From Mycolicibacterium pulveris (lineage in GTDB: Bacteria > Actinomycetota > Actinomycetes > Mycobacteriales > Mycobacteriaceae), in NCBI RefSeq assembly GCF_010725725.1, contig NZ_AP022599.1, forward strand, positions 2,480,001 through 2,544,000: a DNA stretch of 64,000 nt, read 5' to 3'. This document shows, in pieces, positions 36,297 to 45,007 of the stretch; position 1 is the stretch's first letter; each line of letters begins with the position of its first letter. The notes under the pieces were generated by a model, which was given only the letters and a program-made list of their open reading frames with translations, made no database searches and had not been told where the DNA came from. A program made the translations under genes and the position numbers.

Positions 36297-37151
36297 TCAG
36301 GCTCGGAGTTCGTCGACCATCGCGGCGTAGCGGTCGAGAAACGACACCGTGGCCGACGGGTCGCTGCCGTCGCGGCGTCCACCGCCCAGCACGGCACGGT
36401 TGAACCCCATGTCGCGGTACGACAGCAGCTTCTCGAGCTTGGGATCGCCCCACGCCATGATCGTGAGATCGAGCGTGGCGGGGTCACGACCGGCGTCCTC
36501 GGCCTTTCGACGGAAGTCGTTCAGGGCGCCCGCCACGTCGGGGAACGCGGCGTCGCCGGGAAGCCAGCCGTCGGCCCACGCGACGCACTCGCTGACCGCC
36601 TTGGGGCCGGTGGCGGCGGCCAGCAGGGGCGGTCGCGGTCGCTGATGCGGTTTGGGATACGACCACACCGGGTCGAACTCGAAGAACGGACCGTGGTGCG
36701 CGGGCTCGTCGGCGGTCCACAGCGCATCGAGCGCGGCCACCATGTCGGCCAGCGCACGGTACCGGTCCGACCAGGCGATGGGCCGGGAGACCTCGAACTC
36801 GGGGCGGGCCCCCACACCGACCCCCAGCAGGAGACGGCCCTGGCTCATCTGGTCCAACGTCGCGACTTGCTTTGCCATCGTGAACAACTCACGCTCGAGC
36901 GGAAGGGTGACCGCGGTGCCCAGGCGCAGCGTGGTCGTCGTCGTAGCCGCCGCGAGCAGCGACAGGAACGGGTCCCACATCTGCTTCTGCACGTCGAGAA
37001 GGCCGCGGGGGAACCGGTCGGCGGCCGCCACCGGGATCTGCGGATGCTCTCCCACCCAAATCGACTCGAAGCCGCGCGTTTCGAGCTCGACGGCCAGCAC
37101 GGCCGGTGCGAGGTCCCGCAGGGTGTTGAGCGAGACGAATCCCAGATCCAT
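36297..37151 (-). CDS. LLM-class F420-dependent oxidoreductase
   Basis: A 284-residue luciferase-like TIM barrel. Signature segments are VELETRGFESIWVGEHPQIP (about residues 20-39), LRLGTAVTLPLERE (about 74-87) and SQGRLLLGVGVGARPEFE (about 102-119). In mycobacteria such enzymes use reduced F420 for hydride transfer. ATG 37151 follows AAGGAG. The gene is divergent from P450-2, with a perfect copy of the cluster operator between their starts. Because that palindrome is symmetric, both promoters could share the same -10 positions. Confidence 0.88.
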   Translation of the reverse strand: MDLGFVSLNTLRDLAPAVLAVELETRGFESIWVGEHPQIPVAAADRFPRGLLDVQKQMWDPFLSLLAAATTTTTLRLGTAVTLPLERELFTMAKQVATLDQMSQGRLLLGVGVGARPEFEVSRPIAWSDRYRALADMVAALDALWTADEPAHHGPFFEFDPVWSYPKPHQRPRPPLLAAATGPKAVSECVAWADGWLPGDAAFPDVAGALNDFRRKAEDAGRDPATLDLTIMAWGDPKLEKLLSYRDMGFNRAVLGGGRRDGSDPSATVSFLDRYAAMVDELRA

Positions 37152-37178
37152 TGACTCTCCTTCGGCCGAGCACGCGTG

Positions 37179-37194
37179 CTGTACGATCGTACAG
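37179..37194. promoter_or_regulatory. Predicted cluster-TetR operator D, between LLM oxidoreductase and P450-2
   Basis: CTGTACGATCGTACAG, a perfect 16-base palindrome. TACGAT fits a -10 element on both strands (37182-37187 on +). It ends on the base before GTG 37195 of P450-2. Confidence 0.82.
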
Positions 37195-38376
37195 GTGGCT
37201 GACCTGTCCTACGACCCCTACGACGTGGCGATCGACGCGGACCCGTATCCGGTGTACAAGCGGCTGCGGGACGAGGCGCCGGTGTATTACGACGAGAAGT
37301 TCGACTTCTGGGCGCTGAGCCGGTTCGCCGACGTCGAGTCGACGCTGCGTGACGTCGAGAACCTCAGCTCGGCCAAGGGTGACATTCTCGAGGTGGTGAA
37401 GGCCGAACCGGTCATGCCGTTGGGCGTTTTCATCAACGAGGATCCACCGCTGCACACCGTGCACCGGCTGCTCGTTTCCCGCGCGTTCACGCCGCGCAAG
37501 ATGCAGGCCATCGAGGATCAGGTGCGTGCGTTCTGTGCGGCCTGTCTGGACCCGCTGACCGACGGCGACCGATTCGACTTCACGCTCGACCTGGGGGCCG
37601 AGATGCCGATGCGGGTCATCGGGATGCTGGTCGGTATGCCGGACGAACTGCAGCGCAGCGTCCGCAAGGTGGCCGGCCGCAGGTTGCGAAACAAGCCGGG
37701 GGAGCCGCTTCCGGTCAGCAAGGACAACTACTTCGACGGCGACATGTTCCGCGACTACGTCCAGTGGCGTGCGCACAACCCGTCCGACGACCTCGTCACC
37801 GAACTGCTCAACGTCGAGTTCGAGGACGTCTCCGGAGAAGCGCGGAAGTTGAGCACCGACGAACTCCTGGTCCTGCTCGGGGTGATCGCCAACGCTGGAA
37901 CCGAGACGGTGGGGCGCCTGTTCGGCTGGCTGGGCAAGGTTCTCGGCGAGCACCCCACGGAGCGACGGGAATTGGTCGAGAAACCGGAATTGATCGCCGG
38001 TGCCGTCGAGGAGGTGCTGCGCTACGAACCCCCCGTGCACAACATCGCCCGATATGTCGCCAACGACGTCGAGTATCACGGGCAGGTGATTCCGGCGGGC
38101 AGTGCGCTTCTGCTCATGGCGGGATCGGCCAACCGCGACGAGCGGAAGTTCGACACGCCTGACGCCTTCGACATCCACCGCAACGCCAACCATCTGTCGT
38201 TCGGCAGGGGAACGCACTTTTGCCTGGGCGCCTCGCTGGCGCGGCTTGAAGGCCGAGTGGCGCTCGAGGAGATCATCAAGCGCTGGCCCGACTGGACCAT
38301 CGACATCGACAACGCCGTCCGTGCGCCGACCGCGACCGTGCGCGGTTGGGACAGCATGCCCGCGATCGTCGGCTGA
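37195..38376 (+). CDS. Cytochrome P450 (second of two), predicted leaderless
   Basis: A 393-residue P450. Haem loop FGRGTHFCLG with Cys343, I-helix ANAGTETVGR, and ExxR in EEVLRYEPP. GTG 37195 is chosen because the N terminus aligns residue for residue with that of P450-1 (DLSYDPYDVAIDADPYP). There is no ribosome site: the bases before GTG are the operator palindrome itself. The -10-like TACGAT at 37182-37187 would place transcription start at or next to GTG, so a leaderless mRNA is predicted, as is common in mycobacteria. It is convergent with an SDR gene four bases away. Confidence 0.9.
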   Translation: MADLSYDPYDVAIDADPYPVYKRLRDEAPVYYDEKFDFWALSRFADVESTLRDVENLSSAKGDILEVVKAEPVMPLGVFINEDPPLHTVHRLLVSRAFTPRKMQAIEDQVRAFCAACLDPLTDGDRFDFTLDLGAEMPMRVIGMLVGMPDELQRSVRKVAGRRLRNKPGEPLPVSKDNYFDGDMFRDYVQWRAHNPSDDLVTELLNVEFEDVSGEARKLSTDELLVLLGVIANAGTETVGRLFGWLGKVLGEHPTERRELVEKPELIAGAVEEVLRYEPPVHNIARYVANDVEYHGQVIPAGSALLLMAGSANRDERKFDTPDAFDIHRNANHLSFGRGTHFCLGASLARLEGRVALEEIIKRWPDWTIDIDNAVRAPTATVRGWDSMPAIVG

Positions 38377-38380
38377 CCCC

Positions 38381-39172
38381 CTAGGTCCTGGTCGCCGACA
38401 CCGGCATGTTGAGCCGGTGGTCGGCGGATGGCACATCGGCAAAAGCCATGGGCCAGGGTGGCTTTGCGTGCTGGACGACCCAGCAGGTCCCGGTGTCGGC
38501 CAATGGTGCGGTGGCGGCGGTCAGTACCGCGTCGGCGACGGCGTCGGGCTCCATCACGGGAACCCCGATCCGCTCCACGAGTCGACGCCGGTCGCCGAGC
38601 ACGCCGGTGTCGGTGATGCCCGGACAGATGGTGTGGACGGCAATGTTCTCCGGCGCGAGGTTGGGGGCGATCGAGCGCATGAAGCCCACCACACCGTGCT
38701 TGCCGAGTGCGTAGACCGCGTCGGGATGCCAGGGCACGAGCCCGGCGAGCGACGCGGTGGCCAGGATCGCTCCCTCGGCCGCATCCTTGCGAGCTCGCAG
38801 GGTGCGCACGGCCGTGACGGCGCCGAACACCACCCCGTCGAGGTTCACGCCGACCGATCTTCGATACTCGGCCAGATCGAGCGCGCCGATGTCGCCGGAC
38901 CATCCAATGGTGATGCCCGCGTTGAGGAATGCCAGATCCATGCTGCCGAACTCTGCGACGCACGCCGCGAACGCCGCGTCGACCTGCTCGGGATCAGAGA
39001 CGTCGCACCGTAGACCCAATCCGCCGAGAGACGCGGCGACGGTCTCGGCGGCGTCGCCGTCGACGTCGACCACACACACCCGCATACCCTCGGCGGCGAA
39101 CCGCTGCGCGGCGGCGCGGCCGATGCCGGAACCTCCGCCGGTGATCAACGCGACACGGCCGGCCAACTTCAC
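38381..39172 (-). CDS. Short-chain dehydrogenase/reductase
   Basis: A 263-residue SDR: TGGGSGIGRAAAQRFAAEGM (about residues 11-30), LAFLNAGITIGW (about 80-91) and catalytic AVYALGKHGVVGF (Tyr-x-x-x-Lys, about 150). The segment GVLGDRRRLVERIGVPVMEPDAVADAVL is typical of a subgroup that adds a C-terminal lid. The ATG lies four bases after the NTF2-like gene stop, so the two form one leftward unit downstream of operator E. Confidence 0.9.
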   Translation of the reverse strand: MKLAGRVALITGGGSGIGRAAAQRFAAEGMRVCVVDVDGDAAETVAASLGGLGLRCDVSDPEQVDAAFAACVAEFGSMDLAFLNAGITIGWSGDIGALDLAEYRRSVGVNLDGVVFGAVTAVRTLRARKDAAEGAILATASLAGLVPWHPDAVYALGKHGVVGFMRSIAPNLAPENIAVHTICPGITDTGVLGDRRRLVERIGVPVMEPDAVADAVLTAATAPLADTGTCWVVQHAKPPWPMAFADVPSADHRLNMPVSATRT

Positions 39173-39176
39173 GGGG

Positions 39177-39734
39177 TCACCACCGCTCGACCGGTTCGCT
39201 CTCCAGTGTCAGCGGGCGCAGGTAGGAGGCGTCGGTCTTGTCCCACTTGCCCTTGATAAAGCCTTTTACCGCACCGGAATTCAGCACGGAAGAGTCGCCG
39301 CTCATCATCCACTCGATGGTGCATCGCCGCAGCGCGATCTTCCACACACCGTCGCGGCGCTCGAGCCGGTCCAGGTAGCGACCACCCATCAGCGACACCA
39401 CCTTGCCGCCCTTGGACCGCATGGCGCCCATCACGTAGCTCTCGGCGTGGGCCACATCGCCGTCGATCTCACAGGTGTGGGTGGTGATGTTGTGCAGATG
39501 ATCCTCGAACACGGCGCTGTGCGCGGCGTTGGCCCATTCGCCGTACTCAGGACCGGGCTTGACGGTCGGGCCGTGCTCATCGACCCCGTCTTCCCAGTAC
39601 ACGCTGCCCATCAGGTCGGCGTCGTGGCGGTCGTGGCCGCGCGCCTGGTTCATCACGCAGTCCAGGATCGCGGCCCGGTCTTCGAGGTACTGCAGGCGCT
39701 GCCGCAACTGATCGAGTTCATCGGGCATCGTCAT
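39177..39734 (-). CDS. SnoaL/NTF2-like domain protein
   Basis: A 185-residue protein with an NTF2-like cone fold: helix LQYLEDRAAILDCVMNQARGHDRHDADLMGSVYWEDGV, then strands with HTCEIDGDVAHAESYVMG and GGRYLDRLERRDGVWKIALRRCTIEW. The Asp-rich early helix resembles ring-hydroxylating-dioxygenase-like and dehydratase/isomerase members. It could act on a hydroxylated intermediate. Two in-frame ATGs (39734, 39728) follow GGAAGG. The gene is downstream of tetR but has its own operator copy E at 39769-39784, suggesting it is the start of a separate regulated unit. Confidence 0.8.
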   Translation of the reverse strand: MTMPDELDQLRQRLQYLEDRAAILDCVMNQARGHDRHDADLMGSVYWEDGVDEHGPTVKPGPEYGEWANAAHSAVFEDHLHNITTHTCEIDGDVAHAESYVMGAMRSKGGKVVSLMGGRYLDRLERRDGVWKIALRRCTIEWMMSGDSSVLNSGAVKGFIKGKWDKTDASYLRPLTLESEPVERW

Positions 39735-39768
39735 CGGTCCTTCCGAGGTGCATTCGAGGGCGTGTCGT

Positions 39769-39784
39769 TTGTACGACTGTACAG
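39769..39784. promoter_or_regulatory. Predicted cluster-TetR operator E, upstream of NTF2-like gene
   Basis: On the - strand CTGTACAGTCGTACAA, the same arms and centre as operator C. TACAGT (39781-39776) fits a -10 element for the leftward gene starting at 39734. It lies nine bases downstream of the tetR stop, so the NTF2-like/SDR pair has an independent promoter. Confidence 0.72.
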
Positions 39785-39792
39785 CACGCTCC

Positions 39793-40440
39793 CTAGCGGT
39801 CGGACGACTTGGTGCGCCTGCGCGATGCCGACGTGCGCTTCGTCTCTGCCGCAGGCGGTTCCACCGAGTCCAGATAGCGTTCGAACGCCTTGGTGACCTC
39901 CGCGTGCGCGGTCTTGACGCCGATGCCCTCCTCCAGGTTGAGGAACTTGGGAAGCCCCGAAATCAACAGCAGCAGCGCGGGTAGCGACAGATCACCGCCC
40001 AGCCGCGCGTTCTTGCCGAACTTCGCGGTGAGCGCCTTCAGCTGCACCTTGCGGACACTCTCGGTCGCCGCGGCGATCTCGGCCCTGATGGACTTGCGAT
40101 GGTTGCCCAGCGCCATGAACTCCGTCATCAGTGCGCCGGAGGCCTCGTCCCAGCTGTACTCCCACAGCGCCCGCAGCGGATCGTCGGCGCGCTTCTCCAA
40201 CGTCTTGTTCAGAAACTCGAGGTTGCGCGCCGAGTAGCGGCGGATCGCGGCGATGAAGATGTCGTCGAGGGTGGGAAAGTAGTACTGCACCAGGCTCGGG
40301 GTGACGCCCGCCTTGGCAGCCAGCGCGCGGTATGTGACGCTGGCGTAGCCCTCGTCGAGCATCATCTTCTCGACGCAGTCCAGCAGCGCATCCCGCGTCT
40401 TGGACGTCTCGGCACCCACGCGGCGTGCAGATGAGGCCAT
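39793..40440 (-). CDS. TetR-family regulator, probable regulator of the P450/SDR cluster
   Basis: A 215-residue TetR protein. The DNA-binding helices are EGYASVTYRALAAKAGVTPSLVQYYFPTLDDIFIAAIRRYS (about residues 29-69). The ligand domain is helical and the C-terminal tail is basic (TKRTSASRRRTKSSDR). The start ATG 40440 has a GAGGAG site; the frame extending to 41037 is a shadow over the NmrA-like gene. It is the only regulator inside the operator-bearing cluster, so it is the best candidate to bind CTGTACGNNCGTACAG, and a weaker copy sits upstream of its own gene. This pairing is inferred from position. Confidence 0.87.
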   Translation of the reverse strand: MASSARRVGAETSKTRDALLDCVEKMMLDEGYASVTYRALAAKAGVTPSLVQYYFPTLDDIFIAAIRRYSARNLEFLNKTLEKRADDPLRALWEYSWDEASGALMTEFMALGNHRKSIRAEIAAATESVRKVQLKALTAKFGKNARLGGDLSLPALLLLISGLPKFLNLEEGIGVKTAHAEVTKAFERYLDSVEPPAAETKRTSASRRRTKSSDR

Positions 40441-40485
40441 GGTCTCCTCGTTCGATCGGCTGCGCACATTCTGACACCTCTCGCG

Positions 40486-40501
40486 CTGTACGTCCGTATG
40501 G
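40486..40501. promoter_or_regulatory. Predicted cluster-TetR operator F (degenerate), between tetR and NmrA-like gene
   Basis: CTGTACGTCCGTATGG, with the left arm intact and two changes in the right. It is 46 bases from the tetR start and 60 from the NmrA-like start. TATGGT (40497-40502) is a possible -10 for the rightward gene. Confidence 0.5.
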
Positions 40502-40560
40502 TGGCGCGGCCGTCCGTGGAGCCGGGATGAGTTCACGAGCTGCCATCCGTTCTGGTCGTC

Positions 40561-41319
40561 ATGAACATCGTCGTCATCGGAGGCACCGGCCGCATCGGAA
40601 CAGGATTGGTGCAGATGTTGACCGAGCACGGCCACGACGTCGTGGCCGCGGCGCCGTCGACCGGGGTGAACGCCGTCAACGGCGAAGGCGTTACCGACGT
40701 GCTGCACGGTGCCCACGTCGTCGTCGACGTGTCCAACTCGCCGTCCTTCGAGGAGGCCGCGGCCACCGAGTTCTTCACCACGTCGACGGCGAACCTGTTG
40801 CGCGCGGAGACACCCGCCGGGGTAGGACATCATGTCGTGCTGTCGGTCGTGGGCACCGAACTCCTGGCCCGCCAGAGTGGATACTTCCGCGCGAAGCTCA
40901 CGCAGGAGAACCTCGTCGCCGCAGGACCGATTCCGTACTCGATTGTGCGCGCAACGCAGTTCTTCGAGTTCCTCGGGTCCATCGCCGATTCGGCGACGGT
41001 CGAGGGCACCGTTCGGCTGCCCGACAAGCTCATCCAACCGATGGCAGCGGTCGACGTCGCCGAGGCGGTCGCCATCACCGCGGTCAACGCGCCGCGCAAC
41101 GGCATCGCCGAAGTGGCCGGCCCCGAGCCGTTCCGGCTACCCGACCTCATCCGCACCGCGCTCACCGCACGCGGTGACGGACGCGAGATCGTCACCGACC
41201 CGGCCGCGCGGTACTGGGGCGTCGACCTCGACGAGCGCACCCTGGTGCCCGCGGCCGGTGCGACCCTGTTCGACACCCGTTTCGAGGATTGGCTGTTGCG
41301 AACGGCCGCCAAGGCCTGA
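40561..41319 (+). CDS. NAD(P)-binding NmrA-like/atypical SDR protein
   Basis: A 252-residue protein with the N-terminal Rossmann motif VVIGGTGRIGTGLVQML (about residues 4-20) and the NmrA-like pattern (VVLSVVGTELL, SGYFRAKLTQENLV, IVRATQFFEFLG). Members act as redox sensors or oxidoreductases on small carbonyls. ATG 40561 lacks a strong ribosome site. It is divergent from tetR and shares its degenerate operator. Confidence 0.83.
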   Translation: MNIVVIGGTGRIGTGLVQMLTEHGHDVVAAAPSTGVNAVNGEGVTDVLHGAHVVVDVSNSPSFEEAAATEFFTTSTANLLRAETPAGVGHHVVLSVVGTELLARQSGYFRAKLTQENLVAAGPIPYSIVRATQFFEFLGSIADSATVEGTVRLPDKLIQPMAAVDVAEAVAITAVNAPRNGIAEVAGPEPFRLPDLIRTALTARGDGREIVTDPAARYWGVDLDERTLVPAAGATLFDTRFEDWLLRTAAKA

Positions 41320-41410
41320 CCTACCCGGCGCCGCTACTATCAAGATCGCACCGGGCCTGTAGACGGACGGCGAGTCGTAGGGTCCACTGAAGACATGTGC
41401 GGTGGAGACT

Positions 41411-44200
41411 ATGGCGGACCTGGGTCGGGAACACGGCCTGCTCGGTCGCGCCGCTGAGTGCGCCACGCTACGCAACCTGCTCGCTGACGTCGCCTCCGGC
41501 ACCAGCCGCGTCCTGCTGCTACGCGGCGAGGCGGGGGTGGGCAAGTCCGCCCTGCTCGAGTACGTGGTTTCGCAGGCGGCGGACCTTCACCGCGTCCAGG
41601 TGGCGGGCGTGGAATCCGACATGGAACTCGCGTTCGCCGGCTTGCAGCAGCTGTGCGCACCGCTGATGACCCACGCCGACGAGTTACCGAAGCCCCAGAG
41701 CGATGCGCTGGCCGTGGCGTTCGGCCGCGGGGTGGGGCCGACGCCGGACCGCTTCCTGGTAGGGCTGGCGGTGCTGAGCCTGCTCGCGGCCGCCGCGAAC
41801 GCTCGACCGTTGTTGTGTCTCATCGACGATGCGCAGTGGCTCGACGAAGTCTCGATCCAGACATTGGCTTTTGTTGCGCGACGGCTGATGGCCGAACCGG
41901 TCGCGCTGATCTTCGCCGCCCGGCACGGCACCGCCGAAGCGCTGGCCGGACTTGACGAGCTGCCCATCAACGCCCTGTCGAGCAGCGACGCGCATGCCTT
42001 GCTCGATTCCGTTCTCAGGGCGCCGATCGACGAACGTGTGCGCGACCGCGTCGTCGCCGAGACCAGAGGCATCCCACTGGCTCTGCTGGAGGTGCCGCGC
42101 AACGTTCCCGCAAGCGAACTCGCCGGCGGTTTCTGGAACCCCGGACTGCGCCCGTCGGCCGGACAGATCGAAGAGGGGTTCGTCCGCCGAATCCAGGCGC
42201 TGCCGGCGCAGACCCGCCGGCTGCTGTTGGTCGCGGCCGCAGAGCCCGTCGGTGACGCGGCGCTGTTCTTACGAGTGGCCGCGCAACTCGGCATTCCCGT
42301 CGACGCATTGGCTCCTGCCGAGGCCGCGGGAGTGATCGAGTTCGGGCCGCGGATGCGGTTCCATCACCCGCTGGTGCGGTCGGCCGCATACCGCGCCGCC
42401 GACCTGGCCGACCGCCGCGCCATCCACGCTGCCCTGGCCGAGGCCACGGATCCGCAGCTCGACCCGGACCGGCGGGCCTGGCACGCCGCCAACGCCGCCG
42501 CCGGACCCGACGACGCGGTGGCCGCCGAGTTGGAGGCGTCGGCAGGCCGGGCGCAAACCCGTGGCGGCGTCGCAGCGGCCGCGGCGTTTCTCGAGCGTGC
42601 AGTGGGGCTGACGTCGGACCCGGCGCGCCGGGCGGGACGGGCGATCGCCGCCGCACGGGCGAAGTGGGATGCGGCAGCGCCGGAGGCCGCTCATGAGCTG
42701 CTCGCGGTCGCCGAGCTCGGTTCGCTGTCAGAACTGCAACGGGCGCAGGTAGCCCGGCTGCGGGCACAGATGGAATTCGCCCGCAGTCGCGGAGGCGAGC
42801 CAGCAGCCCCGCCCCTGGTTGAGCCCGCCAGGCAGCTGCTCGACGCCGCGCGACGAATCGAAGACCTGGACGACGAACTGGCCCGAGACGCCTATCTCGA
42901 GGCGCTCGCCGCCGCCATGTACGCCGCGCGCCTCGGCGAGCCGGACGTGATGACCGCGGTGGCCGACGCGGCATGTGTCGCGCTGCGCCGGGCGCCGAAG
43001 CTCGACCGCCCGACCGATCTGCTGCTGAGCGGCATGGCGAATCGGATCGCCGGCGGCGTAGCTGCCGGCACCGACCCGATGCGCGCCGCGCTGGAGCTGA
43101 TGTGCGCACACGAACAGCAGAACCACGGCCAGTCGTTGCGATGGATGACGTTGGGGCTGGCCATCGTTCAGGAGTCGGCGACCGGCGAACTGTGGGACGA
43201 CGAGCTCTACCTCCAGCTGGCCAGCGACGTCGTTCGGCAAGCTCGCGACGCAGGCGCGCTGGCGGTTCTTCCGCCGGCCCTTGCCTACCGTGCTGGAGTC
43301 CACGTGCTGGCAGGCGAATTCACGACGGCGGCAACGCTTATCGAGGAGGCCGCGTCGATCACCGCGTCGACGGGTTACGCCCCGCTGCGATACCACGCGT
43401 TGTCCCTGGTGGCGTGGCGGGGAGATCCGTCGGCTGCCGGTGTGCTCGAGTCGGCCGCCGCGGAAGCGACCGCCAGGGGAGAGGGGCGGGTGCTGGGGCT
43501 GACCGGTTACCTCGCCGCGATCCTGTACAACGGTCTGGGCCGGTACGACGAAGCGTTCGCCAGCGCGCAGCGGGCGTGTGAGTTCGAGGATCTCGGGTTC
43601 TTCGGCTGGTGTCTGATGGAGCTCATCGAAGCCGCGGTGCACACCGGAGCCCAAGAGGTCGCCACAGCAGCGCTGGACCAAGTGCGTAAGCGCACCGAAT
43701 CCAGCGGAACCCACTGGGGGTTGGGCGCTTTGGCGAGCGCGCAGGCACTGCTGGCCGACGACGCTTCGGCCGACCGACTGTTCACCGAGGCCATCGAACA
43801 TCTGGAGTGCACGCACATCGCGGTGTTCCTGGCCCGTGCGCACCTGCGCTACGGCGAATGGCTGCGCCGAATGAACCGCCGCGTCGACGCCCGCATCCAT
43901 CTCAACGAGGCACATGAGATGTTCACCCGGATGGGCGCCGAGGCCTTCGCCGAACGCGCCCGCAGGGAGCTCACCGCCACCGGCGAGAAGACCCGCAAGA
44001 AGGCGGGCAAGACCGGTGACGACCTGACCGCACAAGAAGCCCAGATCGCGCGGCTGGCCAGTGAAGGCCTGACGAACCAGGAGATCGGCGCACAGCTGTT
44101 CATCAGCACGCACACCGTCGAATGGCACCTGCGCAAGGTGTTCGTCAAACTCGGCGTCACGTCACGACGACAGCTTCGCAAGATCTCCTGGGCCAGCTAG
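41411..44200 (+). CDS. LuxR-family ATP-binding regulator (LAL type)
   Basis: A protein of 929 residues (ATG 41411; in-frame GTG 41402 would add three). The N terminus is an AAA-type ATPase with Walker A GEAGVGKSALLE and Walker B LLCLIDDAQWLDE, followed by a long helical-repeat region and a C-terminal LuxR helix-turn-helix (LTAQEAQIARLASEGLTNQEIGAQLFISTHTVEWHLRKVFVKLG). Such large ATP-binding LuxR proteins often control adjacent metabolic genes. Its position between the P450/SDR cluster and a nitroreductase leaves the target open. Its helix-turn-helix is intact. Confidence 0.9.
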   Translation: MADLGREHGLLGRAAECATLRNLLADVASGTSRVLLLRGEAGVGKSALLEYVVSQAADLHRVQVAGVESDMELAFAGLQQLCAPLMTHADELPKPQSDALAVAFGRGVGPTPDRFLVGLAVLSLLAAAANARPLLCLIDDAQWLDEVSIQTLAFVARRLMAEPVALIFAARHGTAEALAGLDELPINALSSSDAHALLDSVLRAPIDERVRDRVVAETRGIPLALLEVPRNVPASELAGGFWNPGLRPSAGQIEEGFVRRIQALPAQTRRLLLVAAAEPVGDAALFLRVAAQLGIPVDALAPAEAAGVIEFGPRMRFHHPLVRSAAYRAADLADRRAIHAALAEATDPQLDPDRRAWHAANAAAGPDDAVAAELEASAGRAQTRGGVAAAAAFLERAVGLTSDPARRAGRAIAAARAKWDAAAPEAAHELLAVAELGSLSELQRAQVARLRAQMEFARSRGGEPAAPPLVEPARQLLDAARRIEDLDDELARDAYLEALAAAMYAARLGEPDVMTAVADAACVALRRAPKLDRPTDLLLSGMANRIAGGVAAGTDPMRAALELMCAHEQQNHGQSLRWMTLGLAIVQESATGELWDDELYLQLASDVVRQARDAGALAVLPPALAYRAGVHVLAGEFTTAATLIEEAASITASTGYAPLRYHALSLVAWRGDPSAAGVLESAAAEATARGEGRVLGLTGYLAAILYNGLGRYDEAFASAQRACEFEDLGFFGWCLMELIEAAVHTGAQEVATAALDQVRKRTESSGTHWGLGALASAQALLADDASADRLFTEAIEHLECTHIAVFLARAHLRYGEWLRRMNRRVDARIHLNEAHEMFTRMGAEAFAERARRELTATGEKTRKKAGKTGDDLTAQEAQIARLASEGLTNQEIGAQLFISTHTVEWHLRKVFVKLGVTSRRQLRKISWAS

Positions 44201-44252
44201 GGCCCGGGCAGACCACGAGAATTCAAGGGCTCGATTTCGGGCCGCAGTCACC

Positions 44253-44930
44253 ATGCTGAAAAGCATGGACGTTTACCGAGCAGTGCAAAGCAGGCGGGCG
44301 GTGCGCGGCTTCCTCGATCGGCCCGTGCCGGCGGAGGTTCTGCAGCGTGTGCTGGCCGCCGCTGCCTGGGCGCCGTCGGGCTCCAACCTTCAGCCGTGGC
44401 ACATCTACGTGGTCACCGGCGCGCCGTTGCGTCAGCTCAAGAAGCTGGCCACCGAGCGGGTGGCTGCCGGAGACCCTTGGGACGAGCGGGAATTCGAGAT
44501 GTACCCGCCCGAATTGAAGTCGCCTTACGCAGAGCGGCGATCGGCGTTCGGCCGGGAGCGCTACAGCGCGCTGGGTATCGAGCGCGAGGACTGGGAAGCG
44601 CGCCAACGCGCGGCGATCGCCAACTGGGACTGCTTCGGTGCCCCCGCCGCCCTGTTCTGCTACATCGACCGCGACCTCGGCCGGCCCCAGTGGGCCGACG
44701 TCGGCATGTACCTCCAGACCGTCATGCTGCTGCTGCGCGCCGAAGGACTGCACAGTTGCCCACAGATGGCCTGGTCGCAGGTCCGCAAGACGGTCGAGGA
44801 AATCGTGTCACCCCCGCAGCACCTGATGCTGTTCTGCGGCATGTCGATCGGCTATGAGGATCCCGCCGTCGAATACGTCCGCACCGGTCGGGCGTCGCCG
44901 GCCGAGACGGTCACGTTCATCAGCGACTGA
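44253..44930 (+). CDS. Nitroreductase family protein
   Basis: A 225-residue FMN oxidoreductase of the nitroreductase fold: QSRRAVRGFLDRPVPAEVLQRVLAAAAWAPSGSNLQPWHIYVV (about residues 12-54) and the central GMYLQTVMLLLRAEGLHSCPQMAWSQ (about 150-175). It is distinct from the smaller nitroreductase of the 34 kb cluster. ATG 44253 or ATG 44265 (MDVYRA) may be the start; neither has a strong ribosome site. It lies between the LuxR gene and the SigH-like gene with no strong operon link. Confidence 0.87.
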   Translation: MLKSMDVYRAVQSRRAVRGFLDRPVPAEVLQRVLAAAAWAPSGSNLQPWHIYVVTGAPLRQLKKLATERVAAGDPWDEREFEMYPPELKSPYAERRSAFGRERYSALGIEREDWEARQRAAIANWDCFGAPAALFCYIDRDLGRPQWADVGMYLQTVMLLLRAEGLHSCPQMAWSQVRKTVEEIVSPPQHLMLFCGMSIGYEDPAVEYVRTGRASPAETVTFISD

Positions 44931-45007
44931 CTACGGACTTCCAAGGGTTCGGTTCGCCTTCATCAGGACGAGTCTGATCTTGACACACGAGACACGGGAG
45001 GCTCCCC

